Source: Macquaria australasica (taxonomy: Eukaryota; Chordata; Actinopteri; Centrarchiformes; Percichthyidae). Taken from it: a stretch of 64,000 nt of DNA. The notes beneath the pieces were generated by a model. The model worked only from the letters and a program-made list of their open reading frames with translations, ran no database searches and was not told the DNA's origin. The stretch lies in NCBI GenBank assembly GCA_005408345.1, contig SEMN01000204.1:496001-560000 (forward strand), in the 5' to 3' direction. This document shows positions 13,251 to 25,480 of this stretch, piece by piece. Position 1 is the first letter of the stretch. The number at the start of each line of letters is the position of its first letter. Made by a program: the position numbers and the translations under genes.

Positions 13251-15044
13251 TCAAGAGTGTCAATGTGGACAAGACCTTGAAATACAGTTTCTGGCCAAAG
13301 TCTATCATTATTTACAGCCGTACAGTCTGAATTATACTCTTTGAGGTGCTGCCATAGTTACGTTTACAGTTTTACATGGTATAAAGCTAATGTACATCTA
13401 AACAGACCTTTAAATTGGAGGCACCAAAGCACCACACAGTAATGTTTTAGTGCTTGAAGTAAAATTCAGATTTTATTTATTATAACCTTATTGTCATAGT
13501 TTTAACTGATATTCTGACATTTACTTAATATTGTCACTGTAGAAACACCAGACAAGGGTGCTGTGCTGGACAAACATTTCTAACAATAAATATCTCCCTA
13601 AAACTCTACGTGAACATGGTTCGCTTTCAATCAAACTAACAGAATAGGCTCAATTCTTTTCAAAATGACTACAGATGCTGTAGAGAAGGGTGGAGTGGGG
13701 TTGTTCACGTGTCAGATATGCATTTTATAAATACAAGACTTAGTGAGGAAATGTGTGTGTGCATCCTTTTTGTGCATGAGTTCACGCCCTCTGAGCTTAT
13801 TGCCACTTTTTACGAGAGAGCACGCCTCGGGCTTACAAAACACCAAAGTGGGTTAAAGCTGACATATATTCAATCAGTACTCAATAAGAGCGAGCAGTGT
13901 AGAGCAGCTGTAAGGAAATGTGCTCAGATGGGATGAATGTTTAATAAATTGGGGTTCTTGTAAAATCTTACTGAATCTGCAGTGCTTGCACAGTGAAGTG
14001 TTCTGTCTCAGTTGTCTTGACATCTGATTATTGTAAACTTGAAAATGAATCACCTTCAGCAAAACACATGTGTGGCATGAGCTACTTTAACATTAACTTG
14101 ATTAATTACAATGTTAATGTGATTGCCAGCAAGCAACTACATCCTGTAATACTAAAAGCCGTAACCAACATCCACTCACAGTCAAAAAAGTACAAAGAAT
14201 ATTAGGAAAAAACACCCTGATATTCATTGCATTCCTAGGTCTGATACTATTTGATGGAATATTTTGGACAAAGATAGACAGTGTAGGATATTTAAGCACA
14301 GCCACAATCAAGTTGAATATAAGAATATAATAATATAATTAAATTTTCACCACAGATAAATGTCAGGATAGACACTCAAAACAGCAAGGGCTTTTTTAGA
14401 CCCAGCATAAATAAATTGGCTTTGCAAATGTTTGAGGATGGAGATGCACTCGACACATTTGTTTAGACTTCAAGGTTCGTAATGGTTAAACCACCGGTGG
14501 TCAGCAAAGACAAGATTTTCAGGGGGTGTTAAGTTGCTCTTTAAGGCACAGTCATGTAGATAATTTTGGAAAGTACTGACATACAACCTAGTTCATCATT
14601 AAAGTACTATGACTTGTCGGGAGCAGTTTAAGAGGACTAATTCAGTGAAATAAAGTTTATAATCAAACTCTGTTGCCCCTAAAAATCTGACTCTCAGAAC
14701 TCATTTGTGGTGCGTTCCCATTTCCCCCACTGACACCTAAACTGAAGCATCATACAGTATTGCTTGCATCATTTATACAGCTGAATTTCTTTTTTTTTAA
14801 TTTCTATTTTTCTTCACAATAATAGAAAATGCCCCCCCCCCCAAAGTTTGTAAAGTCTGCAGTATATTCATAGGGTGTAGGAAACAGAAGTCCAGACTTA
14901 GAGCTTAGAAATCATTTCACTTGAACCAATTATGGCAATTCAATAGAGATCAAATGATCCTACATCTTCATTTGAACTGCCCTCATGCTTGTGTGAATAA
15001 GTACCCTTCAGAGTGAATGCAGGGGACTGTATATCATTTTCAAA

Positions 15045-15125
15045 GGTAGAATTTTTCACTGAATCCTCCACTTTCTTCCCTGAGAGCCGGTCCAACTGTA
15101 GAACCTGGGTGTCTGTCAGCTCTGC
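15045..15125 (-). other. Orphan exon-like open segment
   Basis: On the - strand the segment reads VLEEAELTDTQVLQLDRLSG and continues KKVEDSVKNSTF, an unusually protein-like stretch with balanced charge. A stop lies just upstream of it and no clear splice partner was found. It may be an exon relic, a pseudogene piece or part of an unrecognised repeat. Confidence 0.2.
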
Positions 15126-15894
15126 CTCCTCCAGGACTCAGATGGGGCTGAAACTCTCCATGAACCCTCATGAATTATTCATCAGCACATATAATGTTGG
15201 CAAATTATTTTATATAGTGGGGAAAGATTCATCTTAGGAGCAGAATTGGGTAGGGAGAAGCTAATGTGTTTATTATGCCAAGATAATGGCATGAAATAGA
15301 GGCCAGGGGTGGAGAATTTGGAGGAGTGTTTATACTTTATATTCATTGGAGGGTAGCATCTGAATGCCTCGTGGTCACATGATGGCAGATGTCTTTTGAA
15401 TGCAGTTTGTGTGTGTGCGTCTGTGTGCGTCACATGTGCACATGTACACGCATGCAGTCAAACCTTTGCAGATGTCTCAGATGTTTAGTGTGTGCACGTC
15501 CTCATCTGTGCAGTGTGCGCTTATGTAACCTATAGATTTGCCTAGTCGAGTTCACAGTCCACAACCAGTGTTGTCTGCTTTTATGGCTGTTGTTGAGAAA
15601 ATAATTCAATAAACATTACCCAGGCAGCACTTCTCTGAGTGGCAGAAAACACCATTAGAGGGAGAAAGAAGGTTGCTCTATAACTGCTGTTTGCCTTGCT
15701 TAGCTGAGAAAGGCAGAGATCCTTCCTCACGTAGCTAATAGTGATAATGACATTGCACTATCAAGAAGATGGGCTGTATTTGAACTCGAGGCTGGCTGTT
15801 GTGTTGAAAAGGAGAGACAGGAACTCCACACAGACAAGTCAGGAGCATCAGTAGGGAGATGGGATCTTGCAGTTCAGCCGCCTGGGAATAAGCT

Positions 15895-15924
15895 TTTTTT
15901 TTTTTTTTTCTTTTTTTTTTTTTT
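15895..15924. repeat. Interrupted poly-T tract
   Basis: Two T runs separated by one C, about 30 bp. It could be the A tail of a minus-strand retroposed copy but no body is recognisable next to it. Confidence 0.8.
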
Positions 15925-17599
15925 AAATGCACTTTTTGATTGATATTTTCATTTGATCTAAGCTTGACAGTCCCATCACAGATACTGTGACCAGACTGAG
16001 GGACAACTGTTAAGAGTATTCATGAGCTTCTTTTTTTTTTTTTGCATCCAAAAAATCCAAAGTGCTCTTGTCTTATTTAAGTGAAGGCTGCTTGGATTTC
16101 CAGCACATCCTTCACTATAATTCTCAAATGCCAAATACAGGACATTTCAGGATGATAATATATTCATATTGTGCTAGAAGGATGTGTCTCTTCCGTGCCT
16201 TTCATAAATTGGGGTCAGGTGATATCTGTCACAGCAGAGAATGTGCTTAGTGCTGACAAAGTCATGTTGACATTTTTTGGAGAGGAAAGCACAAAAATAA
16301 AATAAAAAATAGTCTCCCTGGAGGCAGGGAGGAGAAGAAATTAAATTGCCTCTCCACAGCCCTTGTTAAGAATGAAAACCAATCAGTCAGACCTCAATTC
16401 ACACTCACAGCTCCACAAAGATTGTGAGGAATATTGATATTAGTATTAACAAATGCACTGTCCTTTTCGGGTCTGACGCTATGGGGCCAGTTGCAACTGT
16501 ACTGATAAGATTTTTTTTCTCATTGACAAAACAGTTTAAACTTGATGGATTCATGGGTATTTTACAAATATGGCTATTAGCCATGCTTGAACAGGCTGAT
16601 GGGTATTGTGAAATCGGATAAATAGAAATCCCTGTGCCGAATCCCTGTGTCTAAAACTCCTATCAGTATTCTTCAAATTTGTGAATTTCGTGTTGAAAGT
16701 AACCAGATCCTCTGTAAACCAAGAAATTCCCTAATTGCAAAGCTTTGGCTGGAATGTTCTCACTGAAACATCTGTGATGAGTCTCGTTTCAGAAAGAACA
16801 AAACTGCCAGCACTTTTAACTGTATCCCCAATGATAAGCTTTGTGCTTTTGTTTGGCCTAATTTGGGAGTTCTCAGGCTTATTTCCCCATGAAATCCCTT
16901 CCAGTAACATGAGCACACATTCAAAGCTGTAAGAAGGGGAAATTATGAAGTGTATGGACAGAAAGACAGTCACAGGGGCTTCAGAATGTAGTATTAGCAG
17001 TGGTTATCGCAGTTAATTTCACAGTGATCAGTTCAGAGAAAATTCAGCATGACTTAAATTGCATGATGGTCAATATGTGGCTCATTACTGTGCGTTGTAT
17101 GGAGGACAGAGTTTGTTTACGGACAAGAACAAGGAGCCAGTGTAAGCAATTCTGCTTGTAATGTATTAGTTGGAGCTTAACAGCCTATTTTACAAAAAGG
17201 TAATTTGGAATTACTTTAAACTGAATCGCACAGTGGGGAAGAGTCAGTGATAAGAGGATCTGCAGACTGAGGTGAAAAGGCATGTAATTTAAATTGAAAA
17301 TGTATTTGTCTAGGGGATTTTTAATCCATTAAAAATAGGATGGTCACAACACAGCCAAGGCCAATAAAAGTCTTAACTTTAATATTCAACATCACTAGCA
17401 ATAGCTATTGTGGCTAAGCAAAGATTAGTCAGGTGTGCTGTCTTGCTTGTGGTACTTTTTTGTAAGGCAGGATTTTTAAAACTTCAAATAAACGTGCATC
17501 AAAACTGGTCACTCAGAGGAATGTAACCCTTCTGTTGACAAGACTAACAGTCTGCAGCCATGCTGGCAGCTCTGTGAGGCTGTATTTAGCTTTCAGCTA

Positions 17600-18130
17600 A
17601 AGGGAAACATCAGTATGTTAACATGCTCACAGTGACAATGCTAACATGCTCAAGCAGGTAACATTTACCATGTTTACACTCCTTGTTTAGCCTGTAAGCA
17701 TGCTAACATTTGCTAGTTAGTGCTAAACACAAAGCACAGTTGAGGCTGGTGGGAATTTCATTAGTTTGCAGGTTTTTGGTCATAAACCAAAATATTAGGC
17801 AAACTGAAATTTCAACCTGCTGATGGCGCAAGATGAAAATTCACCAAAGTCATTATAATTTATCCTCTAGGGACCTTGAATATATCTGTACCAAATTTCA
17901 TGGCAATCAAGCCAATAATTGTCTAAACATTTCACTTCAAACCTCAAATGTGAACCTCATGGTGAAACAAGAGGAAAGGCAGGGGAGTCATTTTTAGGAT
18001 ACATCCTCTGGGGACCATGAATGTCTGTACAAAATTTCATGGCGATCCGTCCAATAGTACACAATACAATTCAGTCTGGACCAAAGTGACGGACCAACCC
18101 ATGAAATTTTTAAGCACGGTGCTTGCTTGG
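17600..18130 (+). repeat. Dispersed repeat 'ACCATGAATGTCTGTAC', copy 2
   Basis: Begins around ATGTTAACATGCTCACAG, with GCATGCTAACATTTGCTAG, then AGGCTGGTGGGAATTTCATT, and twice the GGGACC(A/T)TGAATnTCTGTAC plus AATTTCATGGC(A/G)ATC unit. Ends near a CTTGCTTGGCTGAAAATGA block equivalent to GGCATGGCTAAAAATAG in copy 3. No ORF. Confidence 0.75.
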
Positions 18131-19765
18131 CTGAAAATGACTTCATGCCTGGCTAAAGACTGGCCATTTGATTCCCCAAATCATTCGCATTTGTAATACA
18201 GCTGAACAAGTCTCTCAAACACCGTCCTCTGCTGCTCGTCTTGATTTGATGGGAATCCAGCCTCGATGATGTGTGAGACCTGAAGGTTTACACAGCACTT
18301 TGTGCACAGATCTCATCATCATACTCATTTGGGGTATGTTAGGCAAACTCCAGGCAGAGACAGTTGTTTACTGAATAATAATTGAGATGTTATGTTGCGC
18401 TTGTTATCTGCTGCACTAGCTAAAGGGTGATGGCGGGGATAATCCATTTTCTGGCAGATTTCTGAAAACATTACAACAAATGGACAAGCTTGAAGTAATT
18501 CTTTAAGCTTAAGACATCAGTTTACAGCCCTGCATAACACACCATGAAGAACCACATTGCAAGTGAAAAATCTATTTTTCCTCTTTTGTCAAGGTAACAT
18601 TGCACCCTCACTTGAACTGGCAAACAGTGCCCAAGTCCCCTTGAGATAGTTGTTCTCAACATGGTGCAAGGACTTCAGTGAAAGTACAGATCCCTTAGGT
18701 ACTCTGCATGATCCCAGATTGGGCTAACGATGGGACGTAGGAGTAAGAAGGGGGGGGGGGGGGGCTGATATCTACCCACAGATCAAGCAACTTAAACGAG
18801 TTCTGAACCAGAGCGCTTGTCAATCATAATTGATCTTGAGTAGCGAGGGTGGTGGGAGACGAGGATGAAGCCACGCAGAGAGCGAGACAGCGAAGAGAGG
18901 GAGAGAGCGAGCACCTTCCCTGGAGGCTACAAGCACCTTTTAAGAAGCCGAGGCCCTGAGGACTCCTACGCCCTTTCCCTGCTTCAAGATCAAACCCACT
19001 TCTCCTCCACCTCTCTTGCCTCTTCTCGTCTTCCTTATCAAAATTCCTCTTCATTATAATCAGTGAAAAAGAACCTCTTAACAGCTGGAAAAAGGAGTCA
19101 CGCATTAAGAAGCATACGGACAAACTTCTATTCAGAATTCATTCTGAAGTCACAAGGGGGCACAATAGATACTGGCAGGCAATATTCACTGTTATCTGCA
19201 CATTGAAATCCCCCCTATTTTCCAGCAAGAGAATGTCTTGTACAAATGCATTAGCAACTGCTTTTGTTAAGCTGTAGAAAAAGCCTTATTATCAGAGATC
19301 TTACATAGCCATGTAATTATCTTAAAGAGAATCTCTGTCAATGGCTTTTTACCCCCTGGTGTATGTTTTTGCTCTGTTAGGCCTTTCCAATGTACTCTAC
19401 GAATGTGCAGCAATTTGAGGGAAATTATAATACTCTGTCCTCTATAGTAAGGATACAATGAGGCACATATGAGGAGGGCAATGATGAGATGGAATGAGAG
19501 TCTTACAGAAATCACTTCCTTTTAAAGTGCAAATATTCATCTCTAATAATACATCCAATAGGGCAAGAATACACTAAAACACAATTCTAATGCTTTTAGT
19601 TATTATGCTCATGCAGCTCCTCTCCTTCTTCTAAGACTTAATTGTGTGCGTTTGTGATTCTGTATCTATATCTTGACATATGCAGTATCAAATTTTCACT
19701 ACATGGCTAAAAGTAGGGAGAGGCAGGCCCTTGTACTTTTGGTTTGGGGCTGTTTTTCATGGTTT
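18131..19765. other. Gene-free stretch
   Basis: Poly-G at 18750-18764, then a purine-rich AGAGAGCGAGACAGCGAAG stretch near 18880. No exon recognised. Confidence 0.55.
18750..18764. repeat. Poly-G run (15)
   Basis: Fifteen consecutive G on the + strand in intergenic DNA. Confidence 0.95.
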
Positions 19766-20137
19766 AGGAAAGGAACAGTCCGACATTTTGGGAAATATGC
19801 CTATTCGCTTTTTTGCCAAGAGTTAGATGAGATTGATAGCAGTCTCATGTGTCTGTTAAAGATAAGGCTACAGCTGGCAGCCAGTTAACTTAGCATTAAA
19901 ACTGGAAACCTCACAGTGACGACAAGACCCCAGGAAGTCAGTGCTCCCGGAGAAGAAATAGTCCAGCACTTAAATCCTCGTAAAACCGCAACTTTGTACA
20001 CCTCACTAAGCTAACCAGCTGCTGGCTGTAGCTTCATATTTAATGGACACATAGGAGAGAGGTACCGACCTTCTCGTCTAACTCTACAAAAAAGCAAATA
20101 AGCGCATTTCCCAAAATGTCAAACTATTCCTTTAAGG
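19766..20137. repeat. MITE with about 70-bp terminal inverted repeats ('GACATTTTGGGAAATA')
   Basis: Left end GGAACAGTCCGACATTTTGG followed by GAAATATGCCTATTCGC; right end GCAAATAAGCGCATTTCCC followed by AAAATGTCAAACTATTCC, its inverted match. The inner arms (GAGTTAGATGAGA vs TCTCGTCTAACTC) also pair. Interior blocks include AGGAAGTCAGTGCTCCCGG. It is a common non-autonomous DNA element of teleosts. No ORF. Confidence 0.85.
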
Positions 20138-20382
20138 GAAGTCTATTTTAGACAATAGTGTGCGTCTAACTTTGCAGCCACAGTTTGGGTAAGGATCATG
20201 TTTGATCAGGACAATCCTCCCCGTGCACAAAGCCAGGACCATAAAGAAATGTTTTTTCCAGTTCAGTTTGGAAGAACTTGATCTTCCCATCCAACACCTT
20301 TGGGTTGAACTGGAAACAGACTTTACCAGCCAACATCAGGTTGCCGAGATGGTCTTACACAGAGAGGTGTTTCTGTTATTTA

Positions 20383-20625
20383 GCCTACCCTCATACCCAA
20401 TATAATAGAAACACCTGTCAGTAGCACACAATACAATCCAACAGCACCACAAACTACATCCTCCAAAATGACCATACAGTTGAATTAACACCTCTCTAAA
20501 ACAGTTTCGACAAAACCTGATCATTATAACCTTCATGAAGGTAGGATTTGTTGCGGGACTGTTGTATTGGACTGCATTAGTTTAAGCTAGGTGTACCTAA
20601 TAAAGTGGTAACTGAGTGTTTTTGG
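20383..20625. repeat. MITE-like element ending CTAATAAAGTGGTAACTGAG
   Basis: Contains CACAATACAATCCAACAGC and the inversely related GTTGTATTGGACTGCATTAG, and ends AGGTGTACCTAATAAAGTGG. Its terminal sequence is related in inverse to the start of the element at 39735. Confidence 0.6.
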
Positions 20626-23349
20626 CTAAACTAGTGAACTAAATAGCTGAAACATTGAGAGTTCATCACATTGATGCAAAAATCCAATATCAACATACAA
20701 TAGTTCATTCATTGGCACATTAGCTGCTATGGGCTTATAAAGCAAGAGATATTAAAAAGGGACAGCCACCTACTATCAACTTGAAGTATGTTTTGCCATT
20801 CTGGATCAGATTAGTCAGACAGGTTTTTTGTTTAGGCAGACAGCTTGCCTCTTCCTTTCATGTAATTACAAACAGCAGGTTTCTGGGCAGGTATGACGTG
20901 AATCGTAGTGTGCCACTTTAACAATACAGCCTTCATTGGAAGTGATGCTGCTGTTCACATTTGTTTTAATTTCACAAGTCTTTTTAACAACTGCTGCGTG
21001 TCAAAACTGCATCCTGGATACGCCGATTCAACATTTGCAATTCAAAAGCACATTGAACCAAAATATCAGAGCCATAGAAATGTGAGAACTGTATTTTCTT
21101 TAATTTTTATTTCTTGTGAGATCCATTTACCGTTGTATTTAGCAGGTTGTTTTGGTATTAATCAGGGTGAGAGATAAACTCAAGGCAAATGCAGGAGAAG
21201 TCTGGCATTGGCTGAACTTTATTTACCTCACAGCCACTTTGGCAGGTATCCAGCACTGGTTTGGAGGTTATTTTTAATCCAAAATGTCAAACATTGCTCG
21301 TGAATTTGGGAATCTGGAAGCCGTTGTGGTCCGTGAGCAAAAAATGTTAATTTTGTGCCTGATGTGAATGTTCATATATTTGTGCAGATGAGTCATGGAG
21401 GGTTCAAGTCGAGTTACTCTGAGGAAAGTGCACCAGGAAATAAGACTAAGCAGTAAAGAGACCTGCTGGTCAGTTGCCAGAGAGCCACACAGTGAAGTCC
21501 ATTTCATTTTTTGCGCTCCTCAGCTGCCCCTCACACTCCCCCAAATTAAATGACCACTGGCAGGGATCACAGAGGATGTCTTTTGTGAAAGTGTAATACT
21601 TTTGCAGCATAAACAGGAAAAAAAAGGTCCTGCCAGTGTCAGCCCCTCCCCAGTCTCTCCTCCTGGTTAATTTCCTTGGAGCCTGCAGGGCCAGCCGGTA
21701 GGGGGATTTGACAGAGGACTTCTGACAATCCTGAGGAGAGCTGACACCGAGAGCGCCAGTCTCTCCATCGCTTGCGGCCAGATTGGAAGATGCTCAGCAT
21801 GCAGAGAGCAGATGAGACAAACCAGAGGAGCCAGGAGGGCTGTTTGTGCAGAGCTGGCTAAGCCTGAAATGTCTGAGGGGGACACTGTGAGCACACACTG
21901 CCACACAGAGGCTGTAACTCAAACCTCAGCCTGCAACTAAGCCTGTGGTCACTACAATTTTTACTCCATTTTTTTATGTCATGCAGAAACTAGATACCTA
22001 ATAATTAAATAGCTAAATGGATCACATGCAAGCAGGGACACCACACAACTGAGATGAATAGTGATTATTTTTTGGAAACAGTTTAGTAAAATGCAGCTCT
22101 GCAGAAATGTCTGTATCACCTTCATCTGATATCAAAGGTGATATGAGTGTGTACCTTAGCTTTTAATGGAGCCCCATTTGACATGCGGCACCAACTGGCA
22201 GCCTGCAGCTCACATATTTCAGTCTTGTCTTTGTGACCTTTCACAGCAGAATTTACATTTAAATTCCAATAATACGCACGTTCACACTTTCAAAGTGAAA
22301 TTCTGAGGCCACAATCACGCCCAGCTCTTTTCTCCACTCTATCCACAATTCTGTCACTTACAGTATAAATGGGATGGAGGAATACGCATGCAGACATTTG
22401 GCCCTATCAATGTCAAATCAGAGCAGAGTATTCCTGAGTCATGGGAATACAAGTCAGTGTTTGGTACAGACAAATGTATAGTACAGGGAGAAGAATTGAG
22501 ACAGGCAAGCTCAAACAACAGCATCAGGAGATGCTGAGGGTCTGCGGGCAGCAAGAGGAAAACACGTCACTAAAGTTGTTTGAATCTGATGAATTTTTTG
22601 TGCTGTGTTGAAGCTTGGCAGATCACAATCTACATGTAATATAAAGTGCTGTTTTTAGTCCTGCAAAGAAAAGTGTGGGGGGAAAATCTTGACAAATATT
22701 CGAAGGAATATTTTTCTGTGTCGCAAAGTTGCATTCTGCATTCAGTGTACGAACGCCAGCAAAAACGCATCAGAAGATGGATAAAGGAGGACCTTGATCT
22801 GCCAGGCAGTCATGAAGCTCCAGTCGTTACAATCATTGCCCAAGCCAAGGACAACTTTATTATAAACCTACCCAGTATCTTTAAGCACTCAGAAGCCGTA
22901 CACTGCACTTGGAAGGAGAGGGGAGGCTGAATGAGCTTTCCATCTCCAGAGTAAATAACAGCACAACACAGGATTTTTGTCACAAGCAGCAGAACCAAGT
23001 GTGTAAAAATGTTGCTGCAGTGCTTAACCTCTGTAGGGCCACTGAGAGAATCTAGTAGTAATTAGTAGAAGTTAATGGACCAAATCAGTAATTTAGCATG
23101 TTTTAGCCCATTTACTACAGATAACTTCCATTAGTGCTAACAATTTTCCAAACCATGCTGTAGTGTTTCAGATGTTCTTAATGTATTTTTTACCTTTGAG
23201 GCTGCCCCTGGTTTCTACTCATTTCCATGTGGCTTGAAAATCAATTGCCGACTTTTGAAACTTGCTTGAGCTACATCACAGTCAACGTCAACTCTGCCTT
23301 TATTTCTCACATTATCATGCAGGGAAGGCTTTTCAAATCAGTTTACACT
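20626..23349. other. Gene-free stretch, GC-richer part at 21530-21900
   Basis: The segment 21530-21900 has higher GC and no repeat wording, and reads like single-copy DNA. It has no frame with domain content. Remaining DNA is A/T-rich with nothing recognised. Confidence 0.5.
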
Positions 23350-23560
23350 TAAAGGAAAATTCCGGTATATTTCCCATATATGTGGCCATTGGGAGTCTAT
23401 GGGTCGTGCTAACTTCACTCCATTGTAGAGACTCTGGGAAACGAGGACTCGCGCAAAAAAAATGTGTATCTGGGCAAGCCTCCTACTGCTTTCCAAATAA
23501 ACATGATTTTTAAATGAATCATCCCAAACGGTTGTCTCTGAGTCCGACTGTATGTAAACA
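23350..23560. repeat. Fragment of a fish MITE starting AAAGGAAAATTCCGGTATAT
   Basis: TTAAAGGAAAATTCCGGTAT and GTCTATGGGTCGTGCTAAC are recognisable blocks of a dispersed fish element. Its other terminus is not clear, so it is partial. Confidence 0.4.
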
Positions 23561-23734
23561 CAGCCAACACAGCTATACCAGGGTGCTACTTTCTAACTGA
23601 ATCTACAACTTGCAGGTTTTGTCTCTCAGCTAATGTTACCATTGTAATTTCGGATCTTAGTGGGTCAAGGAAAATGTATAACCAGAAGTGTTTATCGCTG
23701 GTGGGTCACACATATTGAAATTCTTCACATGGGT

Positions 23735-23836
23735 GATGGGCTATTTTCACTATTTTCTGACATTTTTAAGACAAAGAATTGGTAAATCAATCCACATATT
23801 TATCACTAATGAAAATCATTAGTTGCAGCCCCAGAT
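23735..23836 (-). repeat. MITE of the 'GGGCTGCAACTAA' family, truncated inverse copy
   Basis: On the - strand it begins GGGGCTGCAACTAATGATTT and continues through AATGTCAGAAAATAGTGAAA and a GCCCATCACCCATGTG block, matching the left part of the copy at 37385. Confidence 0.65.
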
Positions 23837-24074
23837 ACAGTAAATTCATAGGATTAATTAACTGTGTTCGGTAGATTCTGTTCGATTTTATCGTGTAGCT
23901 TGAAGACTGTTGTTGATCTACTGAATTAACTTTTGTCATTATGGCGATGGTCATAACGGCAAAATAATAGTTTTAATAAAAATAATTAAACCTCATTAGA
24001 ATAGTCCCTCTAATACATTGCTTTAATTGTGATTATTTCTAGTGAATTGAATTTCATTCGAGCTAAACTATTAA

Positions 24075-24165
24075 TTATGTTAGAAACCTCCTGGATCTCC
24101 CTCCAGGATCCCTCCTGGGGGTCCGTAGATCCCATTTTTGGAACCGCTGCTCTACCTGTGCAGCA
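24075..24165. repeat. Short repeat fragment (GGGGGTCCGTAGATCCC)
   Basis: CCTCCTGGGGGTCCGTAGAT then TTTTTGGAACCGCTGCTCTA is a familiar wording of a dispersed fish repeat (guess-level family). Ends not defined. Confidence 0.3.
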
Positions 24166-24239
24166 ACACTTTCACCCCCACCCCCCCTCCTCTCTGGTAA
24201 TCTGTGAGACTCAATTATTCATATTCCAGCCTGATTAAG

Positions 24240-24660
24240 AGCTGAGGTTGTTTCACATTCAAATAGCAGTTAGTGTTGGTAACAGCCCCCATGAGGTCGA
24301 GAAGATGTTGCTCCCTCTCTCTTTTCTGATTCTGTATATTCACACCTGGCTGCCAAGGTGAGGGAGCTGGAAAGATAGCCAAATAATGATGTGTGGGAGT
24401 GAGAATGTGTCCAGGGCAGCCCTGGCCGCTGTTCCTTTCACTAATGGTGGCCATGTCCAGCCTCTGATTAATTAAACATCCCTTGGGGTCAGGGAGTCAT
24501 GGAAGGCGATGTAATTTATCATCTGGCTCATGCGTAATGGAGTGTGGCCTACTGCAGTGTCTCTCATTAAGAGTGATAAACTAAGCCGTTGCATTCAAGG
24601 CCTCTCCACAATTCAGCGAGGCCAGGAACAGCACGGCACAGGGACGTGTCTTCTCAAAGA
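24240..24660. promoter_or_regulatory. Candidate conserved non-coding element
   Basis: Non-repetitive DNA with homeodomain-type ATTA cores and GATAA motifs (TTAATTAAACATCCC, GTAATTTATCATCTGG, CATTAAGAGTGATAAACTA) and no coding frame. Called by composition and motif density only; a cross-species alignment is needed to support it. Confidence 0.25.
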
Positions 24661-25159
24661 ACTGATGCTATTTGCTCCTGGAAACCAAATGAGTGTAACG
24701 TAATCGCCAGGCTTTAACCTTGAAATCAATGGAACAAGCTTTCCCCAACTTCAAGGACTTACAATATAGTCTGAATGTTTTGGGGGAATGTTTTCCCTTC
24801 AGTGGCCATTTCCAAAGAGATAATATAATGTAAGCACTAAATTTGAAGCAACTAAATCACCATTTGAAGAAAGAGAAAGCATTTGAGACAGTTCCCTTTG
24901 CTATACTAAAGCAATTTAGCCTCTTTGGAGCCTTACTCCCACTTTGGACTTGTCATTTCTAGATTTATAAACTGTCATTCACCCATAGCCTCATACACTG
25001 TACTGTACATGCATACCAAGCCAAATATGATTGAAGAAATATGGTTGCATCCTTGTTAGTTTTTTGGCGCTATCTGCAATAAACTTAAACCTGAAATAAA
25101 TAAAACATATTAACATCTTTTAGGTTGATAAGATGAACTTGTTGCCTATTTACACATCC

Positions 25160-25480
25160 AGCAGATACAGAGCAACATTAGCATCATTTGGAGTGTTTCT
25201 GGCCACCTGGCAAATGTAAGTCCAGTATTCACCAACTCCTTGGGGAAAATATCTGGATTTTGTAGCTGCTAAATGCTCCACTATGTTCACCAGATAGCTG
25301 CTAACTTTGTCGCTCTGCCGTTTAGTGCTGAGCAGGAAGCATACAGTGGGCAACACAGTAAAGTTGCGGGCAGTAAAAACAGTTAGCTGAAAGATGCTAA
25401 CTCCGTAGAGCTGAGGGGAACTGTAGAGTCGGCTGATGCTTCAGTGGGTTCATCATTACGAGCAGCTCCTTTCACATTAC
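25160..25480. repeat. Dispersed fish repeat (CAACATTAGCATCATTTGGA)
   Basis: Contains CATCCAGCAGATACAGAGC, TTTCTGGCCACCTGGCAAAT, GTAAGTCCAGTATTCACCAA, TAGCTGCTAAATGCTCCAC and TTGTCGCTCTGCCGTTTAG, a string of blocks I recognise as a repeated sequence in teleost genomes. No ORF; class unknown. Confidence 0.5.

Larger units (their letters stand above)
13251..17599. other. Gene-free stretch with an exon-like fragment
   Basis: Contains poly-C at 14832-14842, the poly-T tract at 15895, and an exon-like segment on the - strand at 15045-15125. Otherwise A/T-rich unique DNA. Confidence 0.55.

Noticed and set aside
18824..19123. Overlapping frames on both strands
   Set aside because: Purine/pyrimidine-rich low-complexity DNA keeps both strands open; no domain.
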